Part shown: in pieces, positions 33,459-41,950 of the stretch
Numbering within the stretch: the first letter of the stretch is position 1
How the letters are laid out: every line of letters starts with the position of its first letter
Source: CAVYXA01 sp963846775
GTDB lineage: Bacteria; Verrucomicrobiota; Verrucomicrobiia; Chthoniobacterales; UBA10450
DNA: 64,000 nucleotides
Assembly: GCA_963846775.1 (NCBI GenBank)
Contig: CAWJXB010000006.1
Coordinates: forward strand, 1,116,001-1,180,000
Reading direction: 5' to 3'
Notes under the pieces: model-generated
Seen by the model: the letters and a program-made list of their open reading frames with translations, nothing else
Told to the model about the DNA's origin: nothing
Databases searched by the model: none
Made by a program: the position numbers and the translations under genes

Positions 33459-33941
33459 GTGCGACGCGCGATTTATCCAGGCAGTTTCGATCCCGTTACC
33501 AACGGCCACCTCGATGTGATCGAGCGGGCCCGGAAATTGTTTGACGAAGTGATCGTAGCTGTCGCGCATAACGAAGAGAAACAGCCGCTCTTTACCCTCG
33601 ACGAACGGCTCGCTTTGCTTCAGCACACTGTCGGAGGGATCGATAGCGTCCGCATCGCGCACTTCGAGGGATTGCTGGTCGATTTTGCCGTGGATCAAGG
33701 AGCGGTGGCCGTGGTGCGCGGTCTGCGGGCCGTCTCAGATTTCGAGTTCGAATTTCAAATGGCGCTGATGAATCGTAAATTACAGAGCGCGGTGGAAACC
33801 ATTTTCCTGATGCCGAAAGAAGAATACACTTATCTCAGTTCGCGCATCATTAAGGAAATCGCGCGGTTGGGCGGCGATGTCTCCAGTTTCGTGCCGGGAA
33901 TCGTGGCCACGGCGCTCGGGAAGAAAGTTTCACAAACGTAG
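33459..33941 (+). CDS. coaD: Phosphopantetheine adenylyltransferase
   Basis: 160 residues from GTG 33459 (RRAIYPGSFDPVTNGHLDV); the nine upstream codons come from a word repeat and are dropped. It makes dephospho-CoA from 4'-phosphopantetheine and ATP. Family residues: the nucleotidyltransferase motif T-x-G-H (TNGH), the region GLLVDFA, RGLRAVSDFEFEFQMALMNR, and the ATP-site YTYLSSRIIKEIA. Length is standard. It heads the rightward run leading to rpmF, plsX and fabH, consistent with CoA supply to fatty-acid synthesis. Confidence 0.96.
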   Translation: MRRAIYPGSFDPVTNGHLDVIERARKLFDEVIVAVAHNEEKQPLFTLDERLALLQHTVGGIDSVRIAHFEGLLVDFAVDQGAVAVVRGLRAVSDFEFEFQMALMNRKLQSAVETIFLMPKEEYTYLSSRIIKEIARLGGDVSSFVPGIVATALGKKVSQT

Positions 33942-33958
33942 GGAGGAGAATTCAGAGT

Positions 33959-34049
33959 TGTAGCGGCGCTCTGCCCGCCTCGCCGTAGCTTTGCCAAGGC
34001 GGGTGAGCGTCGCCATCTTTGAACTGGAGTTTGCGACGGTCCGCTACAG
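33959..34049. repeat. Nested REP-like inverted repeat between coaD and yceD
   Basis: The outer arms TGTAGCGG (about 33960) and CCGCTACA (about 34041) enclose GCGCTC...GAGCG and an inner GCCCGCC...GGCGGG hairpin (33974-34003). Two families seen elsewhere in the window (TGTAGCGGC and CCCGCC/GGCGGG) are nested here. Confidence 0.6.
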
Positions 34050-34058
34050 CGAGGCAAT

Positions 34059-34499
34059 ATGAAGGTGCACTTGAAACAAATTCCGCCCGAAGGATTACAC
34101 CTCGAAGGCGAGGAAAATTGCCCGATCACCGAGTTCAACTCAGACGAGGTTCACTGCGGCGGGCCGCTTGGTTACAAGATCGACATCGGCGTCGGCGAAG
34201 GTTCGCTCTGGGCGAGCGGTTCTCTCTCCCAACCGGTGCAGCTGCGTTGCGTTTCGTGTCTGGAAAACTTCGTGCACGAAATCAAAGTACCCGCATTCGC
34301 TGTCCACACCGAGCTGCGCGGCCCCGAGATTATCGATCTGACGCCGTTCATCCGCGAAGATTTGCTCCTGAACTTGCCGCCTCACCCGCATTGCGACCGT
34401 GATGGCGACCGTGTCTGCAAAGCGCACCGTTCCGCGACCCAACCGGAACCGAAACGCAAACCAGATTGGAGCGAATTGGACAAGCTGAAGCTGAGATGA
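34059..34499 (+). CDS. YceD/DUF177 family protein
   Basis: A 146-residue protein of the DUF177 family, which is regularly encoded just before rpmF and is implicated in 23S rRNA or ribosome biogenesis. Visible family parts are the N-terminal MKVHLKQIPPEGLHLEGEE, LWASGSLSQPVQLRCVSCLE with a Cys pair, and the acidic block EIIDLTPFIREDLLLNLPPH. A second Cys pair usual for the family (C-x-x-x-C-x-G) is reduced to HCDRDGDRVC here. It is separated from rpmF by a word-repeat inverted pair. Confidence 0.88.
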   Translation: MKVHLKQIPPEGLHLEGEENCPITEFNSDEVHCGGPLGYKIDIGVGEGSLWASGSLSQPVQLRCVSCLENFVHEIKVPAFAVHTELRGPEIIDLTPFIREDLLLNLPPHPHCDRDGDRVCKAHRSATQPEPKRKPDWSELDKLKLR

Positions 34500-34500
34500 G

Positions 34501-34580
34501 GGCAGGCTTCAGGGTTCAGGTTTCAGGGATCAGAGCCAACCCGCGCTGCCAGGATCTGAAACCTGAACTCTTGTCTTTCC
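34501..34580. repeat. GGTTTCAG word repeat with 13 bp inverted arms
   Basis: GTTCAGGTTTCAG (34514-34526) and CTGAAACCTGAAC (34556-34568) are perfect reverse complements around a 29-base spacer, within a string of TTCAGGG-type words between yceD and rpmF. Confidence 0.75.
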
Positions 34581-34609
34581 GCAATTTGCTGCTTTGGTAG
34601 CGGCCAGAC

Positions 34610-34792
34610 ATGGGAGTCCCGAAGCGTAAAACTTCGAAAATGCGGTTGCGGACGCGGAAGGCGGCTAACCGTTGGCATGCCGCGCACTTGAATAAGTGTT
34701 CGCAGTGCGGGAGCGCGGTAATCCCTCATGCCACTTGCCCAAGCTGCGGTTATTATCGCGGGCGACAGGTGCTGACGGTGGAAGGAAAGTAG
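34610..34792 (+). CDS. rpmF: 50S ribosomal protein L32
   Basis: A 60-residue protein with the universal L32 start GVPKRKTSKMRLRTRKAANR and the four zinc-type cysteines as C-x-x-C (KCSQCGS) and C-x-x-C (TCPSCGYY). It is part of the large ribosomal subunit. The link yceD-rpmF-plsX-fabH is conserved across many bacteria. Confidence 0.97.
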   Translation: MGVPKRKTSKMRLRTRKAANRWHAAHLNKCSQCGSAVIPHATCPSCGYYRGRQVLTVEGK

Positions 34793-34796
34793 TTTA

Positions 34797-34935
34797 GGAA
34801 GAAAACGTCCAACGCTCAACGTCCAGAGCCCAACGCCAAAAGCAGAAAAAGTGCGACTTATCGCGAAACAGGCGGACGCGATCCTTCAGATCCGAGATTG
34901 GGCGTTCGATGTTCGACGTTGGGTGTTTTCTTCAG
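34797..34935. repeat. Inverted GAAGAAAAC...GTTTTCTTC word element between rpmF and plsX
   Basis: The left arm (from 34798) reads GAAGAAAACGTCCAACGC then CAACGTCCAGAGCCCAACGCC; the right arm (about 34900-34935) reads GGGCGTTCGATGTTCG, ACGTTGGGTGTTTTCTTC, its imperfect reverse complement. The spacer of about 60 bases has no frame. The same plan is seen at 51.3 kb and as single arms at 18.74, 45.73 and 54.37 kb. Confidence 0.7.
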
Positions 34936-34993
34936 CTTTAAAGCTGCAACCCGTTCTTGCATTGCAGGCTAAACTTCGCAGAATTTCCCCGCT

Positions 34994-36031
34994 ATGAAGA
35001 TCGCGTTGGATGCGATGGGCGGGGATTTTGGCCCGCCAAATCTCGTGACCGGCGCTGTCATGGCGCTGCGCGAGTATCGCCACATTAACAAGCTTTTTCT
35101 CGTCGGCGACACGGCGCAGATTGAATCGGAGCTAAAGAAGAACGGGTGCAACGATCGCCGGATCGAGATCGTCCATTCGACGCAGGTGGTTGATATGAGC
35201 GACCGGGCGTGGTCGGCGGTGCGCCGGAAAAAGGATTCATCGGTAAGCCGGGCTGTCGATCTGGTCAAACGTGGTGACGCGGATGCGATCGTGAGCGCGG
35301 GTCATACGGGCGCGGCCGTGGCGGCGAGCATGATCAAATTGCGGACACTCGAGGGCATTGATCGGCCCGGGATCGCGGCGGTCCTGCCGACACAATTCAA
35401 TGTATTTGTGTTGATCGATGCCGGGGCGAACATCGACGCGCGCCCCGAGCATTTGCTCCAATATGCGATCATGGGCTCGGTCTATTCGCGCCACGTGCTC
35501 GGATACAAAAAACCGACGGTCGGTTTGATTTCGCTCGGGGAAGAGGACGTGAAGGGGACAGAGCTAACGAAGGAAGTTTTCCAGATGCTAAAACGGACCG
35601 ACCTCAACTTTCGCGGGAATATCGAAGGCCGTCATTTGTTTGAAGATCCGGTCGAAGTGGTGGTATGCGATGGGTTTGTTGGCAACGTGATTTTGAAAAC
35701 GTCGGAGTCGATCGCGGTGGCGATTTTCAAATGGCTCAAAGACGAACTGACGCGGTCGAAAATCCACATGGTAGGGGCATATCTGGCGCGGAAGGCGTTT
35801 CGGGTCATCAAAGATAAGACCAACTACGAGGAGTACGGCGGGATGCCGCTTCTGGGGGTGAACGGGATTTGCATCATCGCGCATGGAGCGAGTACGGCCC
35901 TAGCAGTCAAGAACGCGTTGCGCGTGGCGGCGGAGTCGATTGAACAGCAGGTCAATCCGCATATCGTCGAAGAAATCCGCCGTTACCATGAACGAAGTGT
36001 CCCACTCGAGCCCGCGCTCCAGATTCGGTAA
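34994..36031 (+). CDS. plsX: Phosphate acyltransferase
   Basis: 345 residues. PlsX forms acyl-phosphate from acyl-ACP for phosphatidic-acid synthesis. Family blocks: MKIALDAMGGDFGPPNLVTG, RKKDSSVSRAVDLVKRGDAD, AIVSAGHTGA, RPGIAAVLPT, DAGANIDARPEHL, GSVYSRHVLG, ISLGEEDVKGTELTKEVFQM, GNIEGRHLFE, CDGFVGNVILKTSES. Length is normal. Its last 44 bases overlap the start of fabH, suggesting coupled translation. Confidence 0.96.
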   Translation: MKIALDAMGGDFGPPNLVTGAVMALREYRHINKLFLVGDTAQIESELKKNGCNDRRIEIVHSTQVVDMSDRAWSAVRRKKDSSVSRAVDLVKRGDADAIVSAGHTGAAVAASMIKLRTLEGIDRPGIAAVLPTQFNVFVLIDAGANIDARPEHLLQYAIMGSVYSRHVLGYKKPTVGLISLGEEDVKGTELTKEVFQMLKRTDLNFRGNIEGRHLFEDPVEVVVCDGFVGNVILKTSESIAVAIFKWLKDELTRSKIHMVGAYLARKAFRVIKDKTNYEEYGGMPLLGVNGICIIAHGASTALAVKNALRVAAESIEQQVNPHIVEEIRRYHERSVPLEPALQIR

Positions 36032-37016
36032 AGCCCTCCGCACCGTCTCGATCATTGGCACCGGCAGTTATGTGCCGGAAAAGGTGCTGACGAACGAAGA
36101 CTTGTCGCGCATCGTTGATACGAGCGACGAATGGATCACCACGCGCACCGGGATCAAGGAACGGCGGGTCGCGGCCAAGGACGAAGATACCAGCGACATG
36201 GCTACCAAGGCTGCGCTCAAGGCGATCGAGCAGGCAAAAATTTCGCCGATGGAAATCAATCTGATCCTCGTGGCCACAGCCACCCCGGACATGATTTTTC
36301 CCGCGACAGCTTGTTTCGTGCAGAAAAAAATCGGCGCCAGCAATGCCGCCTGTCTCGACATCTCCGCGGCGTGCGCCGGCTTCCTGTTCGGGATCGAGAT
36401 CGCACAGCAATTCATCACGTCCCACACTTACGATACCGTTCTTGTCATCGGCGCAGACAAGCTGACGTCGATCACAAACTGGACCGATCGCAATACGTGT
36501 GTGCTTTTCGGCGACGGGGCGGGCGCAGCCATTTTGCGACACCGCGGCAGCACGCACGGAATCATTAGCACCCACATCGCCAGCGACGGCCAATACAGCG
36601 ATATTTTGTTCATGCCGGGTGGCGGCTCGCGCTGCCCGATCACGCGCGAAAATGCCGATCTCAATCTCGTAACGATCCACATGACTGGGAAAGAAGTTTA
36701 TAAACAAGCCGTGATCGCAATGCTCGACGCCTCGAGAAAAGCGCTCGACAAAGCGGGGCTGTCGATCCATGACATCGCGTGCGTGATTCCGCACCAGGCG
36801 AACCTGCGCATTATCGAAGCGATCGCGGACCGGCTTGGAATTTCGCTCGATAAATTTTATGTGAACCTGGACCGGTACGGGAACACTTCGGCCGCGGCCG
36901 TGGCGATGGCACTCGACGAAGCCAATCGGACGGGGCGAATCAAATCCGGCGATTATGTGCTGATGGTGGTATTTGGCGGCGGTCTTAGCTGGGCAAGCAC
37001 GGTGATTGAATGGTAA
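35988..37016 (+). CDS. fabH: 3-oxoacyl-ACP synthase III
   Basis: 342 residues from ATG 35988, inside the 3' end of plsX. FabH condenses acetyl-CoA with malonyl-ACP to start fatty-acid chains. The catalytic triad is visible: Cys129 in DISAACAGF, His in CVIPHQANLRI, and Asn in GNTSAA. Other family parts are GTGSYVPEKVLTNEDL, DEWITTRTGIKERR and the C-terminal GGGLSWAS. An upstream in-frame start at 35940 would extend the overlap and is not favoured. Confidence 0.96.
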   Translation: MNEVSHSSPRSRFGKALRTVSIIGTGSYVPEKVLTNEDLSRIVDTSDEWITTRTGIKERRVAAKDEDTSDMATKAALKAIEQAKISPMEINLILVATATPDMIFPATACFVQKKIGASNAACLDISAACAGFLFGIEIAQQFITSHTYDTVLVIGADKLTSITNWTDRNTCVLFGDGAGAAILRHRGSTHGIISTHIASDGQYSDILFMPGGGSRCPITRENADLNLVTIHMTGKEVYKQAVIAMLDASRKALDKAGLSIHDIACVIPHQANLRIIEAIADRLGISLDKFYVNLDRYGNTSAAAVAMALDEANRTGRIKSGDYVLMVVFGGGLSWASTVIEW

Positions 37017-37026
37017 TCCAACCCAG

Positions 37027-38172
37027 ATGAAATCGATCTGGGACCGGGCCCGTCCGCCATTGCGTGATCTGAAGGTTTACCAGCCTGGAAAACCAATCGA
37101 GGAAACAGCGCGCGAGCTGAAATGCGATCCTAACGACATCATCAAACTCGCGTCGAATGAGAACCCACTTGGTCCATCCCCAAAAGCGGTCGCGGCCATG
37201 CGCGCCGGTTTGGACGGAGCGCATATTTATCCCGACGGCGGCGCGTTTTATCTGAGAAATGCGCTGGGCGCGAAACTGGGTCTCGCGCGCGAAAATATTA
37301 TCCTTGGGAATGGATCGAATGAGGTCATCGAGTTTCTTGGTCACGCATTTTTACAACCCGGCGATGAGGTCGTGACCTCGCAATATGCTTTCATTGCTTA
37401 CAAGATCATGGCGACGCTTTTCGGGGCACGAACCATCGAAACGCCCGCGCTCAATTTCGCACACGATCTTGGCACGATGCTGAACGCGATCGGACCGAAA
37501 ACACGTCTGATCTTCATCGCAAATCCTAACAATCCAACCGGCACATTGCTCGACCAGGGCCAGATCGATCATTTCATGGCGTCTCTCCCCGAAAACATCA
37601 TCGTGGTTTTCGACGAAGCGTATTTCGAGTTTCTCGACCGACCGCCGGACACGTTGGGGTACGTGCGCGCGGGCCGAAACATCGTCGTGCTCCGGACGTT
37701 TTCGAAAATTCACGGCCTGGCCAGCCTTCGTGTCGGCTACGGAATTGCGCCGCGCGAATTGATCGACGTGCTCCAAAAGACGCGGGAGCCGTTTAACGTA
37801 AACGGCCTGGCGCAGAGCGGCGCGCTCGCCGCGCTCGAGGACGAAGCACACCCGCGCGAAACCAAGCGGATTGTCGATGCTGGACGAAATTTTTTGCAGG
37901 AGCAGTTCGCGAAAATGCAGCTCGCATTTATTCTCAGCTCCGGAAATTTCGTGATGGTAAATGTGGGCGATGGGCCAGCTCTGTTTCGGAAACTGCTCGC
38001 GCAGAAAATTATCGTTCGCCCACTCAAAGGCTACGGCTTATCCGAGTGGCTTCGCATCACGATTGGAACAGGCGAGCAAAACGAGAAATGCATCGCTGCG
38101 CTGAAAATGTGCTTAGATAACAATTGTGACCGTCTCAGACACGATCGCCGCCATTTCGACGCCTCCGGGTGA
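37027..38172 (+). CDS. hisC: Histidinol-phosphate aminotransferase
   Basis: About 381 residues from ATG 37027. A PLP enzyme (fold type I) converting imidazole acetol-phosphate to histidinol-phosphate. Family features: PPLRDLKVYQPGKPIEE, KLASNENPLGPSP, NGSNEVIEF, ANPNNPTGT, DEAYFEF, and the PLP-lysine segment TFSKIHGLASLRVGYG. Related aromatic aminotransferases share these, but the N-terminal block favours HisC. No other his gene is in the window. The last 16 codons overlap the start of mnmE and are likely a non-conserved tail. Confidence 0.92.
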   Translation: MKSIWDRARPPLRDLKVYQPGKPIEETARELKCDPNDIIKLASNENPLGPSPKAVAAMRAGLDGAHIYPDGGAFYLRNALGAKLGLARENIILGNGSNEVIEFLGHAFLQPGDEVVTSQYAFIAYKIMATLFGARTIETPALNFAHDLGTMLNAIGPKTRLIFIANPNNPTGTLLDQGQIDHFMASLPENIIVVFDEAYFEFLDRPPDTLGYVRAGRNIVVLRTFSKIHGLASLRVGYGIAPRELIDVLQKTREPFNVNGLAQSGALAALEDEAHPRETKRIVDAGRNFLQEQFAKMQLAFILSSGNFVMVNVGDGPALFRKLLAQKIIVRPLKGYGLSEWLRITIGTGEQNEKCIAALKMCLDNNCDRLRHDRRHFDASG

Positions 38173-39469
38173 AGGCGCGATTGCACTCGTGCGCATTTCC
38201 GGGGCGAATGCGATCGAAATCGCGGACAAGATTTTTTGCGGAAAGGAATCGCCATCACGATTCGCGTCACACCGGCAACACATGGGCGAGATTGTCGATG
38301 CATCAGCTGCGCCAATCGATCAGGCCATGCTGTCGGTCCATCGCTCGCCCGCGAGCTACACTGGCGAAGACGTGATTGAGATTAGTTGTCACGGTGGAAC
38401 ACTGGTCAGCGCGAAGGTTTTAGAAGCCTGTTTGCGAGCGGGCGCACGCGCGGCGCAGCCGGGCGAATTCACCGAGCGCGCTTTTCTCAACGGCAAAATG
38501 GACCTGACTCAAGCCGAGGCCGTGATGGATTTGATTCGCGCCAAGACCGATCTGGCGTTGCGTTCGGCCACAGAACAATTGGAGGGCCGGCTCGGCCAGA
38601 AATTTTCCGAGATTCGCAACGAACTGATCGAGCTCATCGGGCAGATTGAAGCGTGCATCGATTTTCCCGAGGAAGGAATCGCGCCCGAGGGAGGTGAGAC
38701 ATTGCAGGGACGGCTCGATTTGATTCGCGAAAAAATCTCGATCTTGTTGGCAACGGCGAGACAAGGCCGGATTTTGCGCGAAGGCGTGCGCGTTGTGATT
38801 TACGGCGCGACCAATGCCGGCAAATCGAGCTTGCTCAATCGCCTGCTCGGTTATGAACGCGTCATCGTGAGCGAAACCCACGGCACGACGCGGGATACCA
38901 TCGAGGAAGCGATCAATCTCAGGGGCGTTTCGATTCGTTTGTTCGATACCGCCGGTCTGCGCAAATCGCCCGAGGGGGTTGAGCTGGCCGGAATCGCGCG
39001 CACAGAAAAATCGCTGCAAACCGCTGACCTGCTTCTTCACGTCGCCGATCGCTCTGCCCCGAAACCACCACATTTTGACGGGCGCGCTGGCGGCCCTAAC
39101 GAAATTTTCGTGCTGAACAAGAGCGACCTCCCCGCGCATCCCGATTGGACAGACCTGCCCGCGCTGCGCATTTCGTGTCGAACCGGCGAGGGCGTCTCGC
39201 AATTGGAAGAGGAAATTCTCGAGCGCGTTTCGAAGGAAAACTTGCGACCGGAAAGCACGGTCGCGATCAATATGCGGCACCGCGATTGTCTGCGACGCGC
39301 TCTCGACGCGTGCGACCGCGCCCGCGCCTCACTACAAAACGGCGTCTCGCCGGAATACGTCGCGATCGACTTGAACGAGGCGCTCGGCGCGGTCGGCGAA
39401 GTGATCGGCGTGGTCGACGTAGAACAGATCCTCGATTCCGTTTTCGGGCAATTCTGCATCGGCAAATGA
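38126..39469 (+). CDS. mnmE: tRNA uridine-5-carboxymethylaminomethyl modification GTPase
   Basis: 447 residues from GTG 38126, overlapping hisC by 47 bases. MnmE works with MnmG to modify the wobble uridine of tRNAs. Domains: N-terminal formyl-folate domain (DTIAAISTPPGEGAIALVRI, YTGEDVIEISCHGG, GARAAQPGEFTERAFLNGKM), the G domain with P-loop GATNAGKSSLLN, TTRDTIEE, DTAGLR and NKSD, and the C-terminal catalytic CIGK. All key elements are present. Confidence 0.97.
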   Translation: MTVSDTIAAISTPPGEGAIALVRISGANAIEIADKIFCGKESPSRFASHRQHMGEIVDASAAPIDQAMLSVHRSPASYTGEDVIEISCHGGTLVSAKVLEACLRAGARAAQPGEFTERAFLNGKMDLTQAEAVMDLIRAKTDLALRSATEQLEGRLGQKFSEIRNELIELIGQIEACIDFPEEGIAPEGGETLQGRLDLIREKISILLATARQGRILREGVRVVIYGATNAGKSSLLNRLLGYERVIVSETHGTTRDTIEEAINLRGVSIRLFDTAGLRKSPEGVELAGIARTEKSLQTADLLLHVADRSAPKPPHFDGRAGGPNEIFVLNKSDLPAHPDWTDLPALRISCRTGEGVSQLEEEILERVSKENLRPESTVAINMRHRDCLRRALDACDRARASLQNGVSPEYVAIDLNEALGAVGEVIGVVDVEQILDSVFGQFCIGK

Positions 39470-39508
39470 CTGCTGTGCACGAAGCATTGAAAAGTTGAAG
39501 CGGTTGCG

Positions 39509-40516
39509 ATGAAAAACCTCTACGAACGGTTGGTCCGGCCGTTGCTATTCTTGCTCGATCCGGAAACGGCACATCATTCCGTGCTGGCGTTGTTGAAAAC
39601 CGCGTCGAATCTCGATCTTGCGCTCCGTGGATTGCAGGTTTTTCGCCCACCGCCACAACCGAAAACACTTTTTGGCCTAACGTTTCCGAATCCGATCGGC
39701 CTCGCGGCCGGCTTCGACAAAAACGCGGTTGCTTTGCCAGCGTGGGCCTCGCTCGGTTTTGGCTTCATCGAGGTCGGCACGGTCACGGCCAAACCTCAGC
39801 CCGGAAATCCGCGTCCTCGGATTTTTCGTTATGCACGTGAGCAAGCACTGATCAATCGCCTCGGCTTCAACAATGATGGAGCGGACCTCGTCGCTAATCG
39901 ACTCAGAAAACTCCGCGAGAGCGGACACTGGCCCGCGGTCCCGGTCGGCGTGAATATCGGCAAGTCCAAGGTCACTCCGATCGATCAGGCGGCCGAGGAT
40001 TATCTCCACTCCTTTCGGCGATTGCGAAACTTTGCCGACTACGTCGTGCTCAATGTCAGCTCGCCGAACACTCCCGGACTACGGGCGCTTCAGGAAGAAG
40101 AATCGTTGTCGATCTTGCTGGGAGAAATCAATCGCGAGAACCGCATGTCGAAGCCGATTCTGGTCAAGATTGCGCCCGACCTAACGAAACCGCAGCTTGA
40201 TGAAGTCATCGCGGCTTGTGAGGAGCATCGCGTCGCCGCCATCATCGCTACCAACACCACTCTCGATCATTCCAGCATCGCGAAGGAACGCGATCAGACC
40301 GGCGGCCTGAGCGGCGCGCCATTGCGCGACCAATCGACCAGGCTTGTTCGCGCCATCACCACAAGATCGACAATTCCCGTGATCGCTTCGGGCGGGATTT
40401 TCGATGCCGAATCGGCCCGGGAAAAATTCGCTGCTGGCGCGCAATTGATTCAGCTCTACACCGGATTGGTCTATCGTGGGCCCGGAATCCTGCGGGAAAT
40501 TGCCGGTGGGGTCTGA
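39509..40516 (+). CDS. pyrD: Dihydroorotate dehydrogenase (quinone), class 2
   Basis: 335 residues. It oxidises dihydroorotate to orotate with a membrane quinone in pyrimidine synthesis. Class 2 marks: the N-terminal helical extension (LYERLVRPLLFLLDPETAHH), LTFPNPIGLAAGFDKNA, GFIEVGTVTAKPQPGNPRPR, the catalytic-Ser segment VLNVSSPNTPGLR, KIAPDLT and the FMN-binding IPVIASGGI with YTGLVYRGP. Length matches the family. Confidence 0.96.
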   Translation: MKNLYERLVRPLLFLLDPETAHHSVLALLKTASNLDLALRGLQVFRPPPQPKTLFGLTFPNPIGLAAGFDKNAVALPAWASLGFGFIEVGTVTAKPQPGNPRPRIFRYAREQALINRLGFNNDGADLVANRLRKLRESGHWPAVPVGVNIGKSKVTPIDQAAEDYLHSFRRLRNFADYVVLNVSSPNTPGLRALQEEESLSILLGEINRENRMSKPILVKIAPDLTKPQLDEVIAACEEHRVAAIIATNTTLDHSSIAKERDQTGGLSGAPLRDQSTRLVRAITTRSTIPVIASGGIFDAESAREKFAAGAQLIQLYTGLVYRGPGILREIAGGV

Positions 40517-40625
40517 GTGAGAGAAAGTGCTCGCCATAAAGAATGCTTGCCTTGGCCGCTGCGATTATGGTAATTATAAGACCTTCTGGCCATTCTGTGG
40601 CCCGATCCGTACCCAAACCAGAACC

Positions 40626-40886
40626 GTGAAGACCAAAGTCGCTGCCTGCCTGTTTGCCCTCGCTCTTCTCTCCGCGTGTTCAACCACGCCAATGGCCGAG
40701 CATCAAACACTCGAACAACGCCTGATGGATAAATACGCCGGGACCGATGTGACCGCGACTGAGCCCGCTCCGCCCGCAGAAGGTCCGGAGGATATTCCGG
40801 CTGAAGCACCCGCCGATCCGACTCACAATCCCAAGCTGGTTCCGACGCCTTTGTTAAGACAATCGGCGGCCAGCTCGACTCCGTAG
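40626..40886 (+). CDS. Small exported lipoprotein
   Basis: 86 residues from GTG 40626. The signal ACLFALALLSAC ends in a lipobox (L-S-A-C), so the protein should be lipid-anchored. The mature part is short, acidic and Pro/Ala-rich, with no domain I recognise. The longer frame from 40527 has unlikely residues ahead of the signal. It follows pyrD by 110 bases and faces the DD-carboxypeptidase gene. Confidence 0.6.
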   Translation: MKTKVAACLFALALLSACSTTPMAEHQTLEQRLMDKYAGTDVTATEPAPPAEGPEDIPAEAPADPTHNPKLVPTPLLRQSAASSTP

Positions 40887-40974
40887 CGAGCTGGGACCGG
40901 AGAAGCCTTCAGGCGCCTCGGAGCGGATCCAGTTCACATCTTCTGCACTCAAGTAGGTCCGCCAAATTCATCTC

Positions 40975-41901
40975 CTACATCCAAAGTCCCCAGCTCAGCA
41001 AAGCGCTGGCATCGCGCCAGACGCCGGCCTTGCTATCGCCGAGGACGACGACAATTACGTCCCGTCCCGGGCGCGACCCGCTCGCGATCAGACAATGACC
41101 GGCGGCTTCGGTATAACCAGTCTTCATTCCGTTACAATACGGTGAGCGCCGCAAGACCTTGTTCGTGTTTTCCAACTCGCGCATCCGGCCATTGGCGTAA
41201 CGAAAAACGATCTGCGGCATGCAGACAATCGACCGGATGGTCGGGTTCGCGTAGGCCGCGCGGGCGATGACCGACAAATCTCGCGCGCTGGAATATTGAC
41301 CAGGCACGGGCAAACCGTTTGGGTTGACAAAATGGGAGTGGATCGCGCCGAGCGCGCGAGCGCGCTGGTTCATCACTTCGGCAAAAGCTTCGATGCTCCC
41401 AGCGTAGTCGCGCCCGAGGCATCGTGCGACGTCGTTAGGGCTTTTCACCAGCAGCGCCCGCAACAGTTCGAGGCGCTGATAAGTGTCGCCTGGCCGGACG
41501 TTCAGTTTCACCGGCTCGCACATCGTATCGATCGCTTCCACTGTCACCGTCTGATCGAGATAACCGCGCTCAGCGATGATCAAGGCCGTCAGCAATTTTT
41601 GCGTGCTCGCCGGCGGTCGCAATTCATCCGCATTCTTTTCGTACAAAACTTCGCCGGTGTGAGCATCGATAATCATGACCGAGCGTGCGCTCACCGCTGG
41701 CACATCACGGGATAGTAGAGGGCTCGCATCCGGCGCAGTCAGCGGCGCGGGAGCGCGACGGACCGCCGCCCGCCGTTTCGGTTTCGCTTTCTTCGCCTCT
41801 ACCGGCGCAGTCGGCCCCACCATGTCCTGTGCGCGCGCGCCGGACAAGGCGAGCGCGAGCACGAGAGCGAACCGCAATACCAACTTGGTTTTGGAAGCCA
41901 T
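40975..41901 (-). CDS. D-alanyl-D-alanine carboxypeptidase (S11 family)
   Basis: 308 residues from ATG 41901 with a signal peptide (VLRFALVLALALSGARA). It trims terminal D-Ala from peptidoglycan stem peptides in the periplasm. The three penicillin-binding motifs are visible: S-x-x-K as ASTQKLL, S-x-N as SPNDVA, and K-T-G as MKTGYTEAAGHCL. The usual C-terminal beta-domain and membrane anchor of DacA are missing, and a basic Lys/Ala/Pro linker precedes the catalytic domain, so it is a short form. Confidence 0.92.
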   Translation of the reverse strand: MASKTKLVLRFALVLALALSGARAQDMVGPTAPVEAKKAKPKRRAAVRRAPAPLTAPDASPLLSRDVPAVSARSVMIIDAHTGEVLYEKNADELRPPASTQKLLTALIIAERGYLDQTVTVEAIDTMCEPVKLNVRPGDTYQRLELLRALLVKSPNDVARCLGRDYAGSIEAFAEVMNQRARALGAIHSHFVNPNGLPVPGQYSSARDLSVIARAAYANPTIRSIVCMPQIVFRYANGRMRELENTNKVLRRSPYCNGMKTGYTEAAGHCLIASGSRPGRDVIVVVLGDSKAGVWRDASALLSWGLWM

Positions 41902-41950
41902 GGGGTGCAAAATTAGAGGTAAAACCGCCCGTCGCGCAAGGCGCTCCCGA

